Source: Saturnia japonica
Taxonomy: Eukaryota; Arthropoda; Insecta; Lepidoptera; Saturniidae
Reading direction: 5' to 3'
Length of the DNA stretch: 64,000 bases
Assembly: GCA_033032175.1 (NCBI GenBank)
Contig: CM065318.1
Coordinates: 8,990,001 to 9,054,000 of the forward strand
Shown: positions 35,900 through 48,610 of the stretch, in pieces
Layout: each line of letters opens with the position of its first letter
Numbering within the stretch: the first letter of the stretch is position 1
Notes under the pieces: model-generated
Database searches by the model: none
What the model was told of the DNA's origin: nothing
The model's input: only the letters and a program-made list of their open reading frames with translations
Program-made: the position numbers and the translations under genes

Positions 35900-36112
35900 A
35901 TCGACGTGTGTTTGCATTCCTGCAATGAGTTTAAGCTTTTGGTAAAGAAAAACATCGTGATGAAACGTTGCGTGGTGGTAGACCGTTTTGTAATGTTCAC
36001 CAGGCTCAAGTTGAAAATCAGTCGCAAATCACCAATAGGTGTGTTCCAGGAGCTGTACTTGAGTGCCATAGTCACTTAACATAAGGTGAGATTATCGCTA
36101 ACTTTTAAACCA
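35900..36112 (+). mobile_element. tRNA-derived SINE (family 2), head degraded
   Basis: The body words AACATCGTGATGAAACG, CGTGGTGGTAGACC, CAATAGGTGTGTTCCAGGAG, CTGTACTTGAGTGCC and AAGGTGAGATTATCGC match the copy at 48611-48925 in order. The tRNA-like head is barely recognisable (TGCATTCCTGCAATGAG remains of the B-box region). Confidence 0.65.
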
Positions 36113-36836
36113 AGTAGAATAAAAAATAAATAGTTGGTAGGTAAATAATACTTTTAATATTTTTTGTGTTAAACTGATTGAGAGATAAAGTTTCATAATG
36201 AGCAATTTTATAACATAAACTTAATGACATCAATGAATAGTAAGCAATATACTTATTTGCAAGTAATGATTTTGCTGCGCCCATTTATGCGATAAGTGTG
36301 CTTGCGGCTCAGCTCGCGTCGACTACAAAATGCCGCTGTGGTCGCTCTTTGCTTATTTTAAAGAGAAAAATGATCAATGTAGGTGATCTTATAAAGTTCT
36401 TTTTAAGACTTACAATTTATAGTACATTTGACATGTCTCTTATAGTTTACTCAGCGTAAGCCATTTAATCGTCCAAAAACCGTTTTTTTTACGGATTGAT
36501 TCACCGTTATCGTCTATAGTTATTTCGTACATTAGATAGCGTAGTTATAAATAATAATAAAAAAACATATAATATGGATACGCGGTTTTCGCGTGAAAAG
36601 AACATAAACGAACAGACAGACAACGAGAAGTTTTATAATATGTATAGATAGATCTATGCAACAGTGTATTTTAAAGTGGGTAATTTCGCTAGTGTCACGG
36701 TGACTATAACAAGTTGCGGCCCGGAGCTATAGAATTACAACTCCATTATAACTGTTTATTAGTAGTGTTAAGCTTTAACTATTCATAACCCTTAATGAAC
36801 TTATCGTGCTAACAAAACTGTGTAGTTTATAAAAGA

Positions 36837-37574
36837 CTAGCGACCCGCCCCAAGTGCGCGCCGGTGCAATTTACAAAGTGATGCATTTTATGTTTAAAAA
36901 AGCATAATATCGACTTTACCATATTATTATTGATAGTTCATAGTTACGAAAAGTGCGCTTAGCAGGCGACGCGCAGTTTATTATAAGTGCGGGTGCCGGC
37001 CAACCGTTCCTCTGCTAATTATTTCTTTGGTTGCGCATAATTTTGAATTAGTGATATTTTCTACAGTATTTATTTAAATTATATAATGTAAGGGACAAAT
37101 TTAATCTAAATGAAGTGCCCAAGTTAACTAACATATTTATCTGGATAAGGATTAATACTGAATTGGAGAAATAGCTACGCAAATAATCTAACATTTTTAA
37201 TAATTATGTTGAAGATACAAAAGGTTACCGTTAGTCAACCTTAGGAAATAGTCATATGCCATTGCAAACTTTTTTCTAGGCCTTTTGAAGAAACACAATT
37301 CTTTAAAACATTATTGTGATGTATCTCATAAGATTTAGCCAGCGTAAGCCATGTGCTTACGCCTTGTGCTTTTTTGACGACTTGATTACAAAACATTGAA
37401 TTTTCTCTACTATACAAAATTCAAATGGAATATATTGTATGTAACACAAACCTTCCGTAAAATAATTTGCAAGTGATGGTAAAAACCGTATATAAATATC
37501 CGTTGCGTGGTTTAGAAGATGTAAGCGGACAACCGAACAGACGCAGATAGCGATTTTATAATATAATGTATTGA
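36837..37574 (-). mobile_element. Helitron-like non-autonomous element
   Basis: On the minus strand it ends GGGGCGGGTCGCTAG|T (end at 36837) and probably begins TCAATACATTATATTATAAA near 37574, preceded by A as in the A|TC...CTAG|T Helitron pattern. Internal words CACGCAACGGATATTTATA, ATTACGGAAGG-type text, CTTACGCTGGCTAAATC and ATGCTTTTTTAAACATAAAA recur in order at 53995-54422 and, 3' end only, at 52262-52327. Short matching pieces are also at 36465-36600. No coding capacity. Confidence 0.6.
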
Positions 37575-39470
37575 TGATGGTGATAATAAGTGGAATTTTA
37601 TTTGTTACCGTGACTTGCTTTTTTCAAATTTTATTTTACCTTTACGTACACTCGTCAGCATTAGGCGCAGTTTAGTTTACAATGGACTTTTGACTCAAAT
37701 GTCAGTATTTTTTAAGTGTGCTTATAACTTCGTCAAAAAATAATTAATTAAAATTGGACCAATAAGGTCTTCAAATATATAAACTCTCCAACAATATAAT
37801 ATGAGTAAAGATCGATGAGTGCGAACGAGTTTACAAGCAAGTTGGTTCTGCAATGCTGACTGTAACATAGAGGACGGTGTCTAAACTAAACAGATGCAAG
37901 AGCTCATTTCCCTGACGTTAATTTTCGTATTATAATAGATATTTTTCGTAATAAATAACCACGTAACTCCATTGAAATTTAAAATATTTATTTTAAAGTC
38001 AAGTTAAAAATAGGGCTAATATAACGAAGGACAGTACTTACTGATATTTCAATGAAAAAATATTATTCAATCTATTTATTTTTAATTCTAATAAACGTGA
38101 CGCCAGTGTGATAAAATGTGGCTGTATTGAAATAACTATAACATGATTATTATACATGAAATTGACATAACTTCAATTATTGAAAATTCCATAGTTCACT
38201 TTTATGAGTTTTCGGAATTTTCTAAGTCTATTTTAAACTTTAAAATATTGTTTCATCAAACTGTCACTGTAACATACATATTATGTTGTAATATTAGTGG
38301 CGTCTTTTTTTAACCAATTTTAATAGTAACTAAAATAGAACTACTATTGTACCAATATTATTATTATTATAACAAAATATCTCTATTTATTGTTAGAGAG
38401 TAGTAATATAAGCTCGGATCAATCATGTTAACGACGAACACGAATCACTATTTACGACTGCCCTTTAATCTAAAACACGATTCAATTTGCACAATAAATT
38501 TTTATTTACAAGCTAAGCCGGAGATCGGTTTCAAATATTTTAAATATAAAACACGGATTAGATGATTAAATTATTATACATAAAATATTAAGTAGGTTAG
38601 TAAATATTTCTACGCTTATTTGAATTATAATAAACTATTAGATAATAAATCGACAGTTTTATCTGTAAATGTTTTTTTTTTGCAAATTTCCTGAATGACG
38701 AATATGACATACTTTTATTATATATACTTATAATATCATTGATTATAACATACATTTTTGTTTTGTATGTCTGTATGTCTAGATTTAACTCGAACAGGGC
38801 TACACCAATTTTTATTATATTTTCTATACGGAAAGCTTATACATTGCTCAGTTAATGGACTGTATGAATTATATAAATAGTAAAAAAATAAAAATATTTT
38901 TAACCGATTTTTATCAAATTTTGTAGATTTATGAATATGTTCATATATCTATATTACTTTGGACTGACATATTAAAAACCTTTCACTCTTCTATTTGACC
39001 ACCATGACTTACTTAGTAGAATAAATTGTCTTTTGATTTAAAGTGTCATTCATATAAACCAATGGGAAAATAAGAGCAGGTACCCAGTTGGTATGTAGGC
39101 GTAAAGCTTTCAAGAAAAGAATTCTTTGGACATAAAACTTTAAAGAATTCTAAATATTTTAACCGACAATTTCCAAGTTACTAACGGAACATGAAAACGT
39201 TTTTAGACAGAATAATACTTATAGATTTTTGAATTGGTGTAGTCAATTTTTTATATTTCTTAAATGTAAGTTTTCGATTGTGTTAAACAATCCATAATTT
39301 AACATTTTTATTTATGGATTGTAACTGATAGAGTACAATATATTTATAGGCAAATGGCATCTTTTTGTTTGATGACTTTTGTATTTTGTTTCGAAATTAT
39401 AGTATTTAAATAACTGGGCCATAGCTAAATCATTGATGAATTTATTATTTAAGCAGACAACCTTAACCAT
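37575..39470. other. Intron 1 DNA, only degenerate repeat pieces
   Basis: A segment at about 38760-38880 (TGTATGTCTAGATTTAACTC, then TTGCTCAGTTAATGGAC) resembles text at 21215-21310 and 57000-57120. It is otherwise AT-rich with no gene. Confidence 0.45.
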
Positions 39471-39488
39471 TTATATTTATGAATGGCC

Positions 39489-40488
39489 TTTTTTTTTGTT
39501 AACGTGGAGTGGAAAACCCGTCATGGGTACACACTCGCCCGGGGGAACGAGTGGTTATGTGAGACTCCTACTCACTAAAAAACTCCACGGTGCACCGTCC
39601 GCCGCCATGCTGGGGCGACGCGGGCACTGCGCTGGCATTCAGCCGCGCCGCCCCGGCGGCAAGGCCCGGAAGGGCCGCCCGCTGACGGAGACAGCCCGGT
39701 GACGAACTGTCTCCCCGTCCGCCAAACCAGTGCAATGGGAAGACAGGCCCCCCGACCCATCTCCCCTTGGTTCGGCCTGGCAGGAGAAGGAGGCGGATGA
39801 ACCACCACCTGTCCCCCACCCACCCGTTGTTGGGTTTTTTATAGAGGTTTTCTCCTCTGTCTCTGCCATAATGTTTGGCATATGGCGGGGGTAAGGGGCG
39901 AATGAACGCACCCCCACCCCGCTAGCCCGGCCATGATTTTTTACCGAGGTTTTCTCCTCTGCCGTCCTGTAACGGCAGGAGAAGGAGGCGAATGAACGCA
40001 CCCCCTCCCTCACCAGTCCGTCGTTGGTTTTTTATAGAGGTTTCCTCCTCTGCCGTCATTAAGCTCCCGTCCGTCCTTGTCAAGTCCGTCTTTGATTTTT
40101 TTACGAGGTGCTCATCCTCAACCGTCCGGTTATTTTTTTAAGTGGTTTCCTTCCACCGTCCGTCCGTGATTTTTTAAAGGGTGGTTTACTCCACCACAGT
40201 CCGTCCAAGGTTTTTTAAGGTGATTTACTCCACCGCCGTCAGCGATTTTTTAAAGAGGTTGTATCCTCTCAATTTTTTAAGGAGGTTTTCTTCCTCCTCC
40301 GCCGTCAACGACGAGTCCGTCCGTAGTGGACGAGCCGAAGCAGGTCCACTCTTGCCCCATCCCCTGTCTCCTCTGATAAGCAGAGGGGTACAGGGGAGGA
40401 ACGCCGTCGGTCTGGTATTAGCCGTCGGCCGTGAAGCGGCCGCCGTTGCCCGGGGCACACCACGAGGAGGTTCCAGACATAGTGCCCC
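39489..40488 (-). mobile_element. 1-kb non-LTR-type retroposon on the minus strand, with 16-bp target duplication
   Basis: ATATTTATGAATGGCC occurs exactly at 39473-39488 and 40489-40504. A T run at 39489-39497 is the A tail of a minus-strand element, so the 5' end lies at 40488. The element is strikingly GC-rich compared with its surroundings. Its last ~290 bp (minus-strand 3' end) recur with a longer T run at 42988-43296. Its middle contains nine mini-hairpin units. No reverse transcriptase is encoded, so it is either a deletion derivative of a LINE or a LINE-mobilised RNA. The longest minus-strand frames (about 95-131 residues) match no family I recognise. Confidence 0.75.
39843..40297 (-). 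repeat. Nine tandem mini-hairpin units with covarying stems
   Basis: On the + strand each unit is a T run followed by a 4-5 bp stem and a 6-8 base loop. Stems and starts: AGAGG/CCTCT (39843), GAGG/CCTC (39946), AGAGG/CCTCT (40035), GAGG/CCTC (40105), GTGG/CCAC (40142), GGTGG/CCACC (40180), GGTG/CACC (40219), AGAGG/CCTCT (40254), GGAGG/CCTCC (40281). Where one arm changes GAGG to GTGG, the other changes CCTC to CCAC, so pairing is kept. Spacing falls from 103 to 27 bases along the array, and CCGTC words separate units. On the minus (element sense) strand the unit is GACGG - hairpin - TTTAAAAAATC. Confidence 0.7.
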
Positions 40489-40505
40489 ATATTTATGAAT
40501 GGCCT

Positions 40506-42987
40506 GACATAACAACGTACAACCCAAGCTACTAGGGCGAGGACAGTAAAAATTTGCATGAGGATTCCATTTTCGCTGTAGATTAGTACCAAGGAAGGAT
40601 TTTTGGAAATTCAACCCCAAAGGGGATAAAAGTTCTTATGAAAATCCGTCATTTTTGATGATACATCTAAGAAAATTGGTATTTAGCAATTCAGTCAGAA
40701 TGGGAAATTAAAACATACATTGGGACATAAATATGCTGCAAGCAAAGCCGCGAGAAAAGCGGTAGTATAATAAAATCCTGCACTTTACCATGCTAATGAA
40801 ATTACTATTTGTAAATGAGAAATTAATTGCGAAATACTAGAGAATTACAACAGCTTTAACAGGCTTAACTTAACTAGTTTCATTTTGAACCCCGGACCCT
40901 GACGCGACGCAAACAAATGCATGTTATCTATTTGGGCTTCGTAGCTCCAAAACGGAAGTAGTTTTCTTTTTGTTCCATTGTGTAGTTTAGATATTTTGTT
41001 AGAAAGGTCTCTTGATCGAAAGTGTTCTGCAACATGATCTGGAACCTGCAAAATACCTAAGCCCCCATCAACAACTTACAGCAAGGGTATCGTGTTTACA
41101 GTCATTAGTTTTAAATACATATATTTGTTTTTCGAATGAATAATAATTGGAAACTATGTGGTGTATTTGGTTAATTAAATTACATTTATGTATTTGAATA
41201 CCAACTACAAAACACAACAAACCTTAGTTATTTTAGTAAAATATTTTTATCATCTTATGACAAACGTTGTCACTGTATCAATGTAATTGTAAGTAAAACG
41301 TGAAAAAGGTTTTTCTTTGTAACTATTCCGGCTCTCAATTGATAGTCACCAGACGGAGGAGGCGCGGCGGCGCGGCGCCGTGTCACGCCGCACCGCGGTG
41401 CCGCGCCGCGGTGGTACGCCAGTGTAAATCCAATTAGTATCATTGACATGTTTATCTTTAAATTACTGAGTATTAACTAGCGTTGTTCATTTTAGTTTGC
41501 ATATTTCTTCAATTAAATAGGCAACGATCTTTTTAATTTGTTTCGATGGGTTCTACATACGATGTAATTGCCATAGAGGCTGTGAAGTTGATTTGTTTAT
41601 TACCTTCGCGTTTATCAGTGGCTCACTGAGCCAGTGTTGTTGTATGTCACACCAAAAAATAGACTTTCAAAAGATTACTATCTGTATAAAATCTGTATGA
41701 GATCAATAATCAAAAAATTCTAATGAATATAAAATTTTAAATGTAAATAGATTGTGGTAACTATACTTTGTAAAATGAAGCTCGGGTCGTATGATAGCTA
41801 TCACTATGATTACACTAAGGATGTGCTGGTGTAAAGAGTATATTAAAAATCATTTACCTACAATAATAAAAAAAAAAAAATGCAAATTACTCTAATATAA
41901 TATTTTTTGTAATGTTTATTTATTTAATTTATTATTTAGATCGATCGAGTTTCTTACCGGTTCTTCTCAATGTCTGGGACAATTTCAGAACCGGCAGTAG
42001 TGTTTTGACGTTCATAAGTGTTTTCTTATGGCCTAAATTTAATAAAGGTGATTTTTTGATTTTTGGTTATTATTTTAATTGTAATTTAATGTTATTATTA
42101 TTGTATAGAATACGTTCAAATAAAAAAGGGCAGTGTAATATTATTGCGTGTGCAACATAGCCTAAATTTAATTTATTATTATATTGTTATTTATTATTTA
42201 TTATTGATACTGAATCATCTAAGTATGTACAGGAAATTATACGTTGAGCCCATATTGCTACACCCGTCAGTAATAAAATGCCGTTATCTAACGCGTGAAT
42301 AATTTATTCGTACTCAAAAATACAAAATCAAGCAAACACACAAATCACTTCCTAAAATGTAGGCTTGAGGTACCTTACTTACAGTTACTTCTTCTATGGT
42401 CTAGTCTAGTGTCGCTTGTTGTTTTCACTTCGCTTCTAAAAAGAGAACTGTCTTGGGTCCAAATAGGGCTCGCATAAATAGTCAAATAAGACGATTAAGA
42501 AATCTCTATTCATTAATAATAGAGATGTCGTAGGAAATCCCTACTGTACGCAGCGAAATGTTGCCATGACAAAACATTTTAATACCTAACACAATAGCAA
42601 TAAAACGCACCCTAAAGAGTAAAGCGATTTTTTTATATAATTATCAAGTTGGGAATCATGCTTGAATCTATTTTATCTTTCACTTTATCATAGACTATGT
42701 CTAATTCTAATAATATGTATAGTAGTGGAGTGAATTTTGTAATATGTAACAGTAACATGAAATCTGTATAAATACACATATATGGCAACACTGCACTGAG
42801 CGGTCTTTAGCTTTGCATGATTCCATTAGTATTAATATTAGCTATGTCCCGCAGTTCCACTCGCGTTTAATTTTTATGGTTATCGTCGAGTAATGAACCC
42901 GCCCTTGGCCTCAGATACCCCGCACAATTAAAAAACTTTATTTAACATAGAATAAAGATATAGTGTAAGTATTTCCAACCACCAAAC
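40506..42987. other. Intron 1 DNA with a GC-rich palindrome
   Basis: The block at 41345-41425 is GC-rich and self-complementary (GCGGCGCGGCGCCGTG...CACCGCGGTGCCGCGCCGC), like the one at 34905-34985. An A run lies at 41868-41880. The rest is AT-rich with no gene. Confidence 0.5.
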
Positions 42988-43296
42988 TTTTTTTTTTTTT
43001 TTTTTAACGTGGAGAAACTCGTCTTGGGTACACACCCGCCCGGGGGGACGAGGGGTTATGTGAGACTCCTACTCACTAAAACTCCACGGTGTACCATCCG
43101 CCGCCATACTGGGGCGACGCGGGCACTGCGCTGGCATACAGCCGCGCCGCCCCGGCAGCCGGCCCGGATAAACCGGACCCCGGCCTAAGTAGGAGACGGC
43201 TCAGTACACCCTAGCCGTCTCCTCCGTCCACCAAACCTGTGCAATGAGGAGACGGGCCCCCGACCCGATCTAAGATTCATTATTGGGTTCGGCCGT
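42988..43296 (-). mobile_element. 5'-truncated relative of the 39.5-kb retroposon
   Basis: An 18-base T run (42988-43005) followed by AACGTGGAG and then GTACACACCCGCCCGGGGGG matches the 3' end of the element at 39489-40488 nearly base for base. The match continues through CTGGGGCGACGCGGGCACTG and CAGCCGCGCCGCCCCGGC to about GGTTCGGCC. It lacks the hairpin array, which lies further 5' in the longer copy. Both are antisense to the host gene. No target duplication was recognised. Confidence 0.7.
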
Positions 43297-44308
43297 AAGA
43301 CAGCATAGCATCTTGGCATCATTCGAAAACGGTTTTGCCAAAATTCTGTGACGAACAAGGTATTTTGACAGTTTCAATTCATACTACTCATCAGCGACTT
43401 TAATAGTACAATTTATTGTAATCATGATTTTATCTTGCTATCTAGAAGACAAAACACTATGAAATTATTTCCTTTAGTTACAATTATTTGATATATTATA
43501 TATGGTTACTATTAAAATACAACATTCTAATAGGAACATAATTTATAGTCTCTTCTAGAAAGCCATTCCAAAATTTTATTTTATTAAAACCTTACTATAA
43601 AATTTGTTCTACTTAATTTACTTAAATGATCTCGTGTGTTTCATCTTTAATACAGTTAATTGCCTGTGTTAATAAATAAAAAAAAACAAGCAAAGAACGT
43701 AATTACCGGCAAATAAAGTTATATGATAATTGCGAAAGCCATTTATTCATTTTAAAAAAATTCATCCATTCTCATATGACAGTCAAAAGCGATGTGATTT
43801 TATCATAAAAATAACGGCGATCGGCACTTAATAAACCACTTAAGATGTTCATTATAGCATTTTACAGAGTCGTTTGATCGTTTTAATGTGGAGTGCAGTG
43901 TGGCTCCTTCTATGGACTTTCCCCCCTACACGTCTAATGGACTTGTCAGATTGCGCAATGCGGTGGGAACTGCGTAGGCGCAACCCTATAGGGCTGTCAC
44001 TCCTACGGTTATTATTGGCATAATTCTAATTTTTAAATATAATTGTACTTGCTGTCCCGGGCAAATATTATGCACATTGATAATCTTGTAATCAAAATTA
44101 TATAGTCTAGTCTAAAACCTTCCTTAGTAAACGGGCTATTATTAAACACAATGAATATTCCAATTCGGATTGTTTGTGGCTGAGATTAGCGCGTTCAAAC
44201 ATACAAACTTCCAATCACTATTACATCAGTATAGAACTAATTGGCTATTTTGTTTATATTCAGTAACCTTTTAAAGATCATCACTGTCTTACTACTCTGT
44301 GTATAGTA

Positions 44309-45568
44309 TTAGGTTCTTACATATGAACTTGGCGTTTTGTTGAACTGGCCACTTTGATTTCAAATAATATTCGTTTCGATATAAATCGTTTGATTAGGAA
44401 TTCCAAATTCAAATTTATTTCTAATTTAGGCTCATGTGTTTGTATTCCGAATTTAGTGATTCATTTGTTTTCGCATCATTTGATTTCTCTTTGACATCGT
44501 TCTTTTCACAAAATGGAAAACATAAAATATTGCGTTATTTACGAAGATGAGTTCCACAGTGGCATCAGCGCTGCAGAAAAAGCTCAAAAGATTAATGATG
44601 TGTGATGTGAGAAGCTACTGTAAAAGAAAGCACGGTATGTTTTTGGTTCCAAAGCTTTATTTCTGAAAATTTAGACCTATGAAACATACCCCGTGAACGA
44701 CCGAAGATCCTAGTTGATAATAAAGAATTAAAGGTGATCGTGGAAGCGGATTCATCGCAAAGCATGTCAGAGTTAGCGGCAGGCATAAGTGAGTGATAAA
44801 TAATTTTAATTCACATGAAACAAATTGAAAAACTGGAAAAGCTCGTGTCGCATGAATTGGCTGAAGCACACCAACAAACACGCCTGGAGTACTGCGTTAT
44901 ATTATTCAACCGTTACAATAACGACGGAATTTTGTATCGTATTGTTACTTGTGACGAAAAAAATGGATCCTTTTCGACAATCGGAAACGCTCATCATAGT
45001 GATTGAACCCAGGAGAACGGGCCAAATCCTGTAGAAAGCGAAAGTTGACAAATAAAAAGGTACCGGTGAGTATTTGGTGAACGAGTGCTGGTGTCATACA
45101 CTACAGCTTTCTAAGATTTGGCCAAATGATAACGGCAGATCTATATTATCAAAAATTGGAAAACCATGATGGAAACCTAGCCGTTAAACAACCGAGACTG
45201 GTCAATCCTCTAACCCACTGCTGCTTAAAGACAACACTAGACTTCATAGTTCACGACAGATGGTAGCTAAATTAGAGGAACTGCGGTTGGAATGTCTCCG
45301 ACACCCACTATACTCCCCGGACCTTACTCCAACAGATTTTTTTTACTACTCTTTCTAAACCTAGCTGGCCATACCACCTTCAAAGATTTTATTGATTCTC
45401 GCACCCAAAATTTTTTCAGCAATGGAATCAATGAACTACCTATAAAATGGCGAAAGTGCATATATAATAATAGTACATACTTTCGATTAATTAAATGTAT
45501 AATTTCATAATATTTTTATCGTTTTACTTTTTCCGTATAAAACGCCAATTTCATATCTAAGGACTTAT
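44309..45568 (+). mobile_element. Old mariner copy, cecropia/mellifera-type
   Basis: TA flanks both ends (44307-44308 and 45569-45570). The left end TTAGGTTCTTACATATGAAC then TTGGCGTTTTGT is matched by the right end (AACGCCAATTTCATATCTAA then GGACTTAT on the + strand). The length of 1260 bp is normal. The ends and coding remnants are related to the copy at 31337-32556, but this one is far more mutated, so the two insertions differ in age. Confidence 0.85.
44514..45460 (+). pseudogene. Decayed mariner transposase
   Basis: Fragments appear in different frames: MENIKYCVIYEDEFHSG at 44514, then a stop after NDV; KLEKLVSHELAEAHQQTRLE near 44836, then NRYNNDGILYRIVTCDEK (first catalytic Asp); and RHPLYSPDLTPTDFF near 45300 (third Asp region). 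The middle DNAR-type Asp region reads KDNTRLHS, so that Asp is still visible. Several stops and frameshifts separate the pieces, and the transposase cannot be functional. Confidence 0.85.
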
Positions 45569-48500
45569 TATTAACACAATTAACTCATTTAAAACGAAAT
45601 GTTATATAGGTTTTGCTAAATTATTTACAACCTCACATAAAATTTTACAGTCGAACGACTCCAGTTTCATTTTAAAAAACCACACGTATTACAAGCTTGT
45701 AGTTAAATATAATGATTTATTTGGTTTGTTCATTAGCGTGACCAAATACCGGTTGTTATATATAACACTATAAACATAACTAAGTTTAATTGTAACGAGA
45801 ACAGTTCATAAATTATGAATTAAGTGTTGCGTTTGATTGTTATTTGCCAACGACATTATTTATGAAGCTTTGAAAAAATAATAATTTGTATTACTTTTAG
45901 CTTTTACTTATAGCTATGTGTCAAATTCGTATCAGTATAATAATAACGAATAACGATCAATAGTAATACTAGTTGAACCCCACGGTTTTATCTGTGTTAA
46001 ATTTATTCAACTAACTTAACACCGCGCCGCGCCGCATCCGCCAACAGATCGCTTGAAGTTCATGGTTACTACCCCGATACTTGCGGTCGCAGCGTAAAGT
46101 CTATATATAACCATTCGCAATAAATATACTATGAAAAGCAATAAGAATTTTTGAAAAAAGATTGATCGTTATAGAGGTTAGCAACAACCAACTATATTTT
46201 CAGCTTAATAACATTATAGTATAGATTAACTTCATAATGGAGAGTATATACTTTCAATCAAAGTTTTTTTTCTATATACTTCATAATTATTTACATAATC
46301 TATTTAGCTAATGAAGTATACCAACACCTATATTTCTTATCATAAAAAACATTATTTAAAATACACTTGAACGACTTAAGTTATGTGATTATTGATTCGG
46401 GAAAATTGTATTTAATTAAGTATTAAATAGGTAAGTATTATTTTTTCAAATCACAATTAATTTAAGTCTGTGTAAATAATAGAGGAAATTTATTTAATTT
46501 TAAAAAGAGATCAAGATTTTTTGTTATTATTAATTACCAAATTCGTTATGTTACTTTCATCGAATAATCAACTATATTCAGTGCCGTACCTAAATTAAAT
46601 ATTGTCCTTCTCTGTATCAACTCTAGCTAATATATTATCCACTATTCATTTCCATTATCCAACCATACTCCCTCATATATTTCTTGGGAATATGCGGGAA
46701 AACCTCAGTAATGATAGATCTAGAGAAAAAGTATATAAAATAACTTTGCTATACTAACTATGGACTACGAATTATATTTTGTCAGTAGGACATCGGCGGA
46801 ACACAAATAAAATGTGAGATAATGTTATATAACAAGCAAAGTATGATATATATTCCTTAATATGAACTATGCATAATACAGATAGTTAATACTGGAATAA
46901 TTAACGGTAATACCACTAATAATAATTTATTGTTTCCCGTCGCGCCATTTTGAACGATCCGATCAAGATGCAACTTCTGCTTCCCATGCGTCACCAAATT
47001 TTCAGACATGTAATATTACTTCATCATTTAATCTTCGCAGCTTATTTTTGGAAGTAAAATATTCCAATATTATATTCTCTTTAAATTAAAATGGTTGAAT
47101 GTATTGATGCTAAACCAATACGAATACCATAAAATATAAATATACTTTTAAAGTACAGGGAAGTCCACTGTTGTAAATTAAATAGTAAAAAAGTATAATA
47201 AAAAAGTTTGCATGTGTCAACTCCGATGCACGACTGAAGTTTATTTCTTTACTACGATTGTCTTTGAATATGCAATAGGTTGACTGACTGAATGACCGAC
47301 CGACCTATCGATATCATAGTAAGTGTCACTGTACTGTGATTTATGTGATTGATGTATGTGTACACATACATGATTACAATGTAAAAGATGCGCAAAGTAC
47401 ATTGAGCAGAAAAACGTAACGCTTTTTGTTAACGCTTTTTATAAATTTCACTCTTCATAAAATATCTATACCGGGCTCCCTAAATGAAAATCGATTCTTA
47501 CTCCTAAACTTCAAAACTACAAAATTTAGTATAATTTTTTGCATTGACAACCATATTGAACTTTACACCAAATTGGGTAAAGTGTGTAAAACAAAGTGAA
47601 TCTGTGTCGCACTGTTCACTCAGGCATATCCGTTAAGTTTACGTTTTATCTTGCGTTTATTTATTTAACATAAGATAAACGTTTACAATGCATATCGTTA
47701 GTACTTTTTACCGTAAAACGCGTGAGAGTTTACCGCGTAAGATTGACAAAACGTACAAAGTAGTCACTGTACTTTAACACTTCGACTGCTGTTCGCTATA
47801 AAATATCCTACTGTCGCGTCGAGCGCCGTATTAGTGCTTATTAATTTATCCAATCTATCATTGGTTACATTTTATAGTAGAAGGTTATTTTTTACTCTAT
47901 TTTAAAATAAAGTTTTATGTTAACGGTTGAGTATTTTGTCATAATATATAAGTGCCCTATGAATAAATAATTATAATTTTCATTGAATCTTTAATATTTC
48001 TGCAAGCCAAATTTCATAACGTTTTTTTTTGTTTTTAAGGCATATTAGTGGAAAAAATCTCATAATTTTTTTGAAATAATGTCGTTTTTCGTCTCGCATT
48101 TTTAAATTTGAATCGATAATTGTTGTTTATTAATACTGGTAAATAACCAGTGTTTAATTGTTTTTATAAATCAGAAGAAAAAAAAAGGAGATTTAAATTG
48201 ATACTTTTTTGAAATAAATTTTTGATGTTGCATTTTCGACTTATTTTGAAAAAAGCTAAAAATGTTTCACTTTTGCATGATGTATATGGGGGTTAAAATT
48301 ATCACAAATAGTCACACTTATCACCTCCTAACTGGAATACGTTGAATTACCAATAACCCTGTATATTGTAAATGGTGGGTACCCTTCTTGATCAATTGTG
48401 AATAAATTATTTTATTGTGAATCAAGCTAAATAACTAAAAGAATGTTCGCATCTAACTAAACAACTCATAGGGATAGCTGGAAGTAGAATTTGTAGTTCT

Positions 48501-48610
48501 TATAAATACAATGTCGTATAAATCCAACAGATATTTAAAAAGTCAAGTACCAAACTGTTCAAGATATCTTTCCATGAATTCGTTGTTTCCTTAAGTTTAT
48601 CTTATTTAAA
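45569..48610. other. Intron 1 DNA, no gene seen
   Basis: A short GC-rich word (CCGCGCCGCGCCGCATCCGC) lies at 46022-46041. The remainder is AT-rich, with no exon and no well-bounded transposon recognised. Confidence 0.5.

Noticed and set aside
39568..40013. Minus-strand reading frames of 80-124 residues as a gene
   Set aside because: They lie entirely inside the GC-rich retroposon, have no family motif, and their repeated peptides shift frame between units; they follow from the hairpin array and composition.
40225..40620. 131-residue minus-strand frame as a gene
   Set aside because: It begins outside the retroposon, crosses its target duplication and runs through the hairpin array; no recognised domain.
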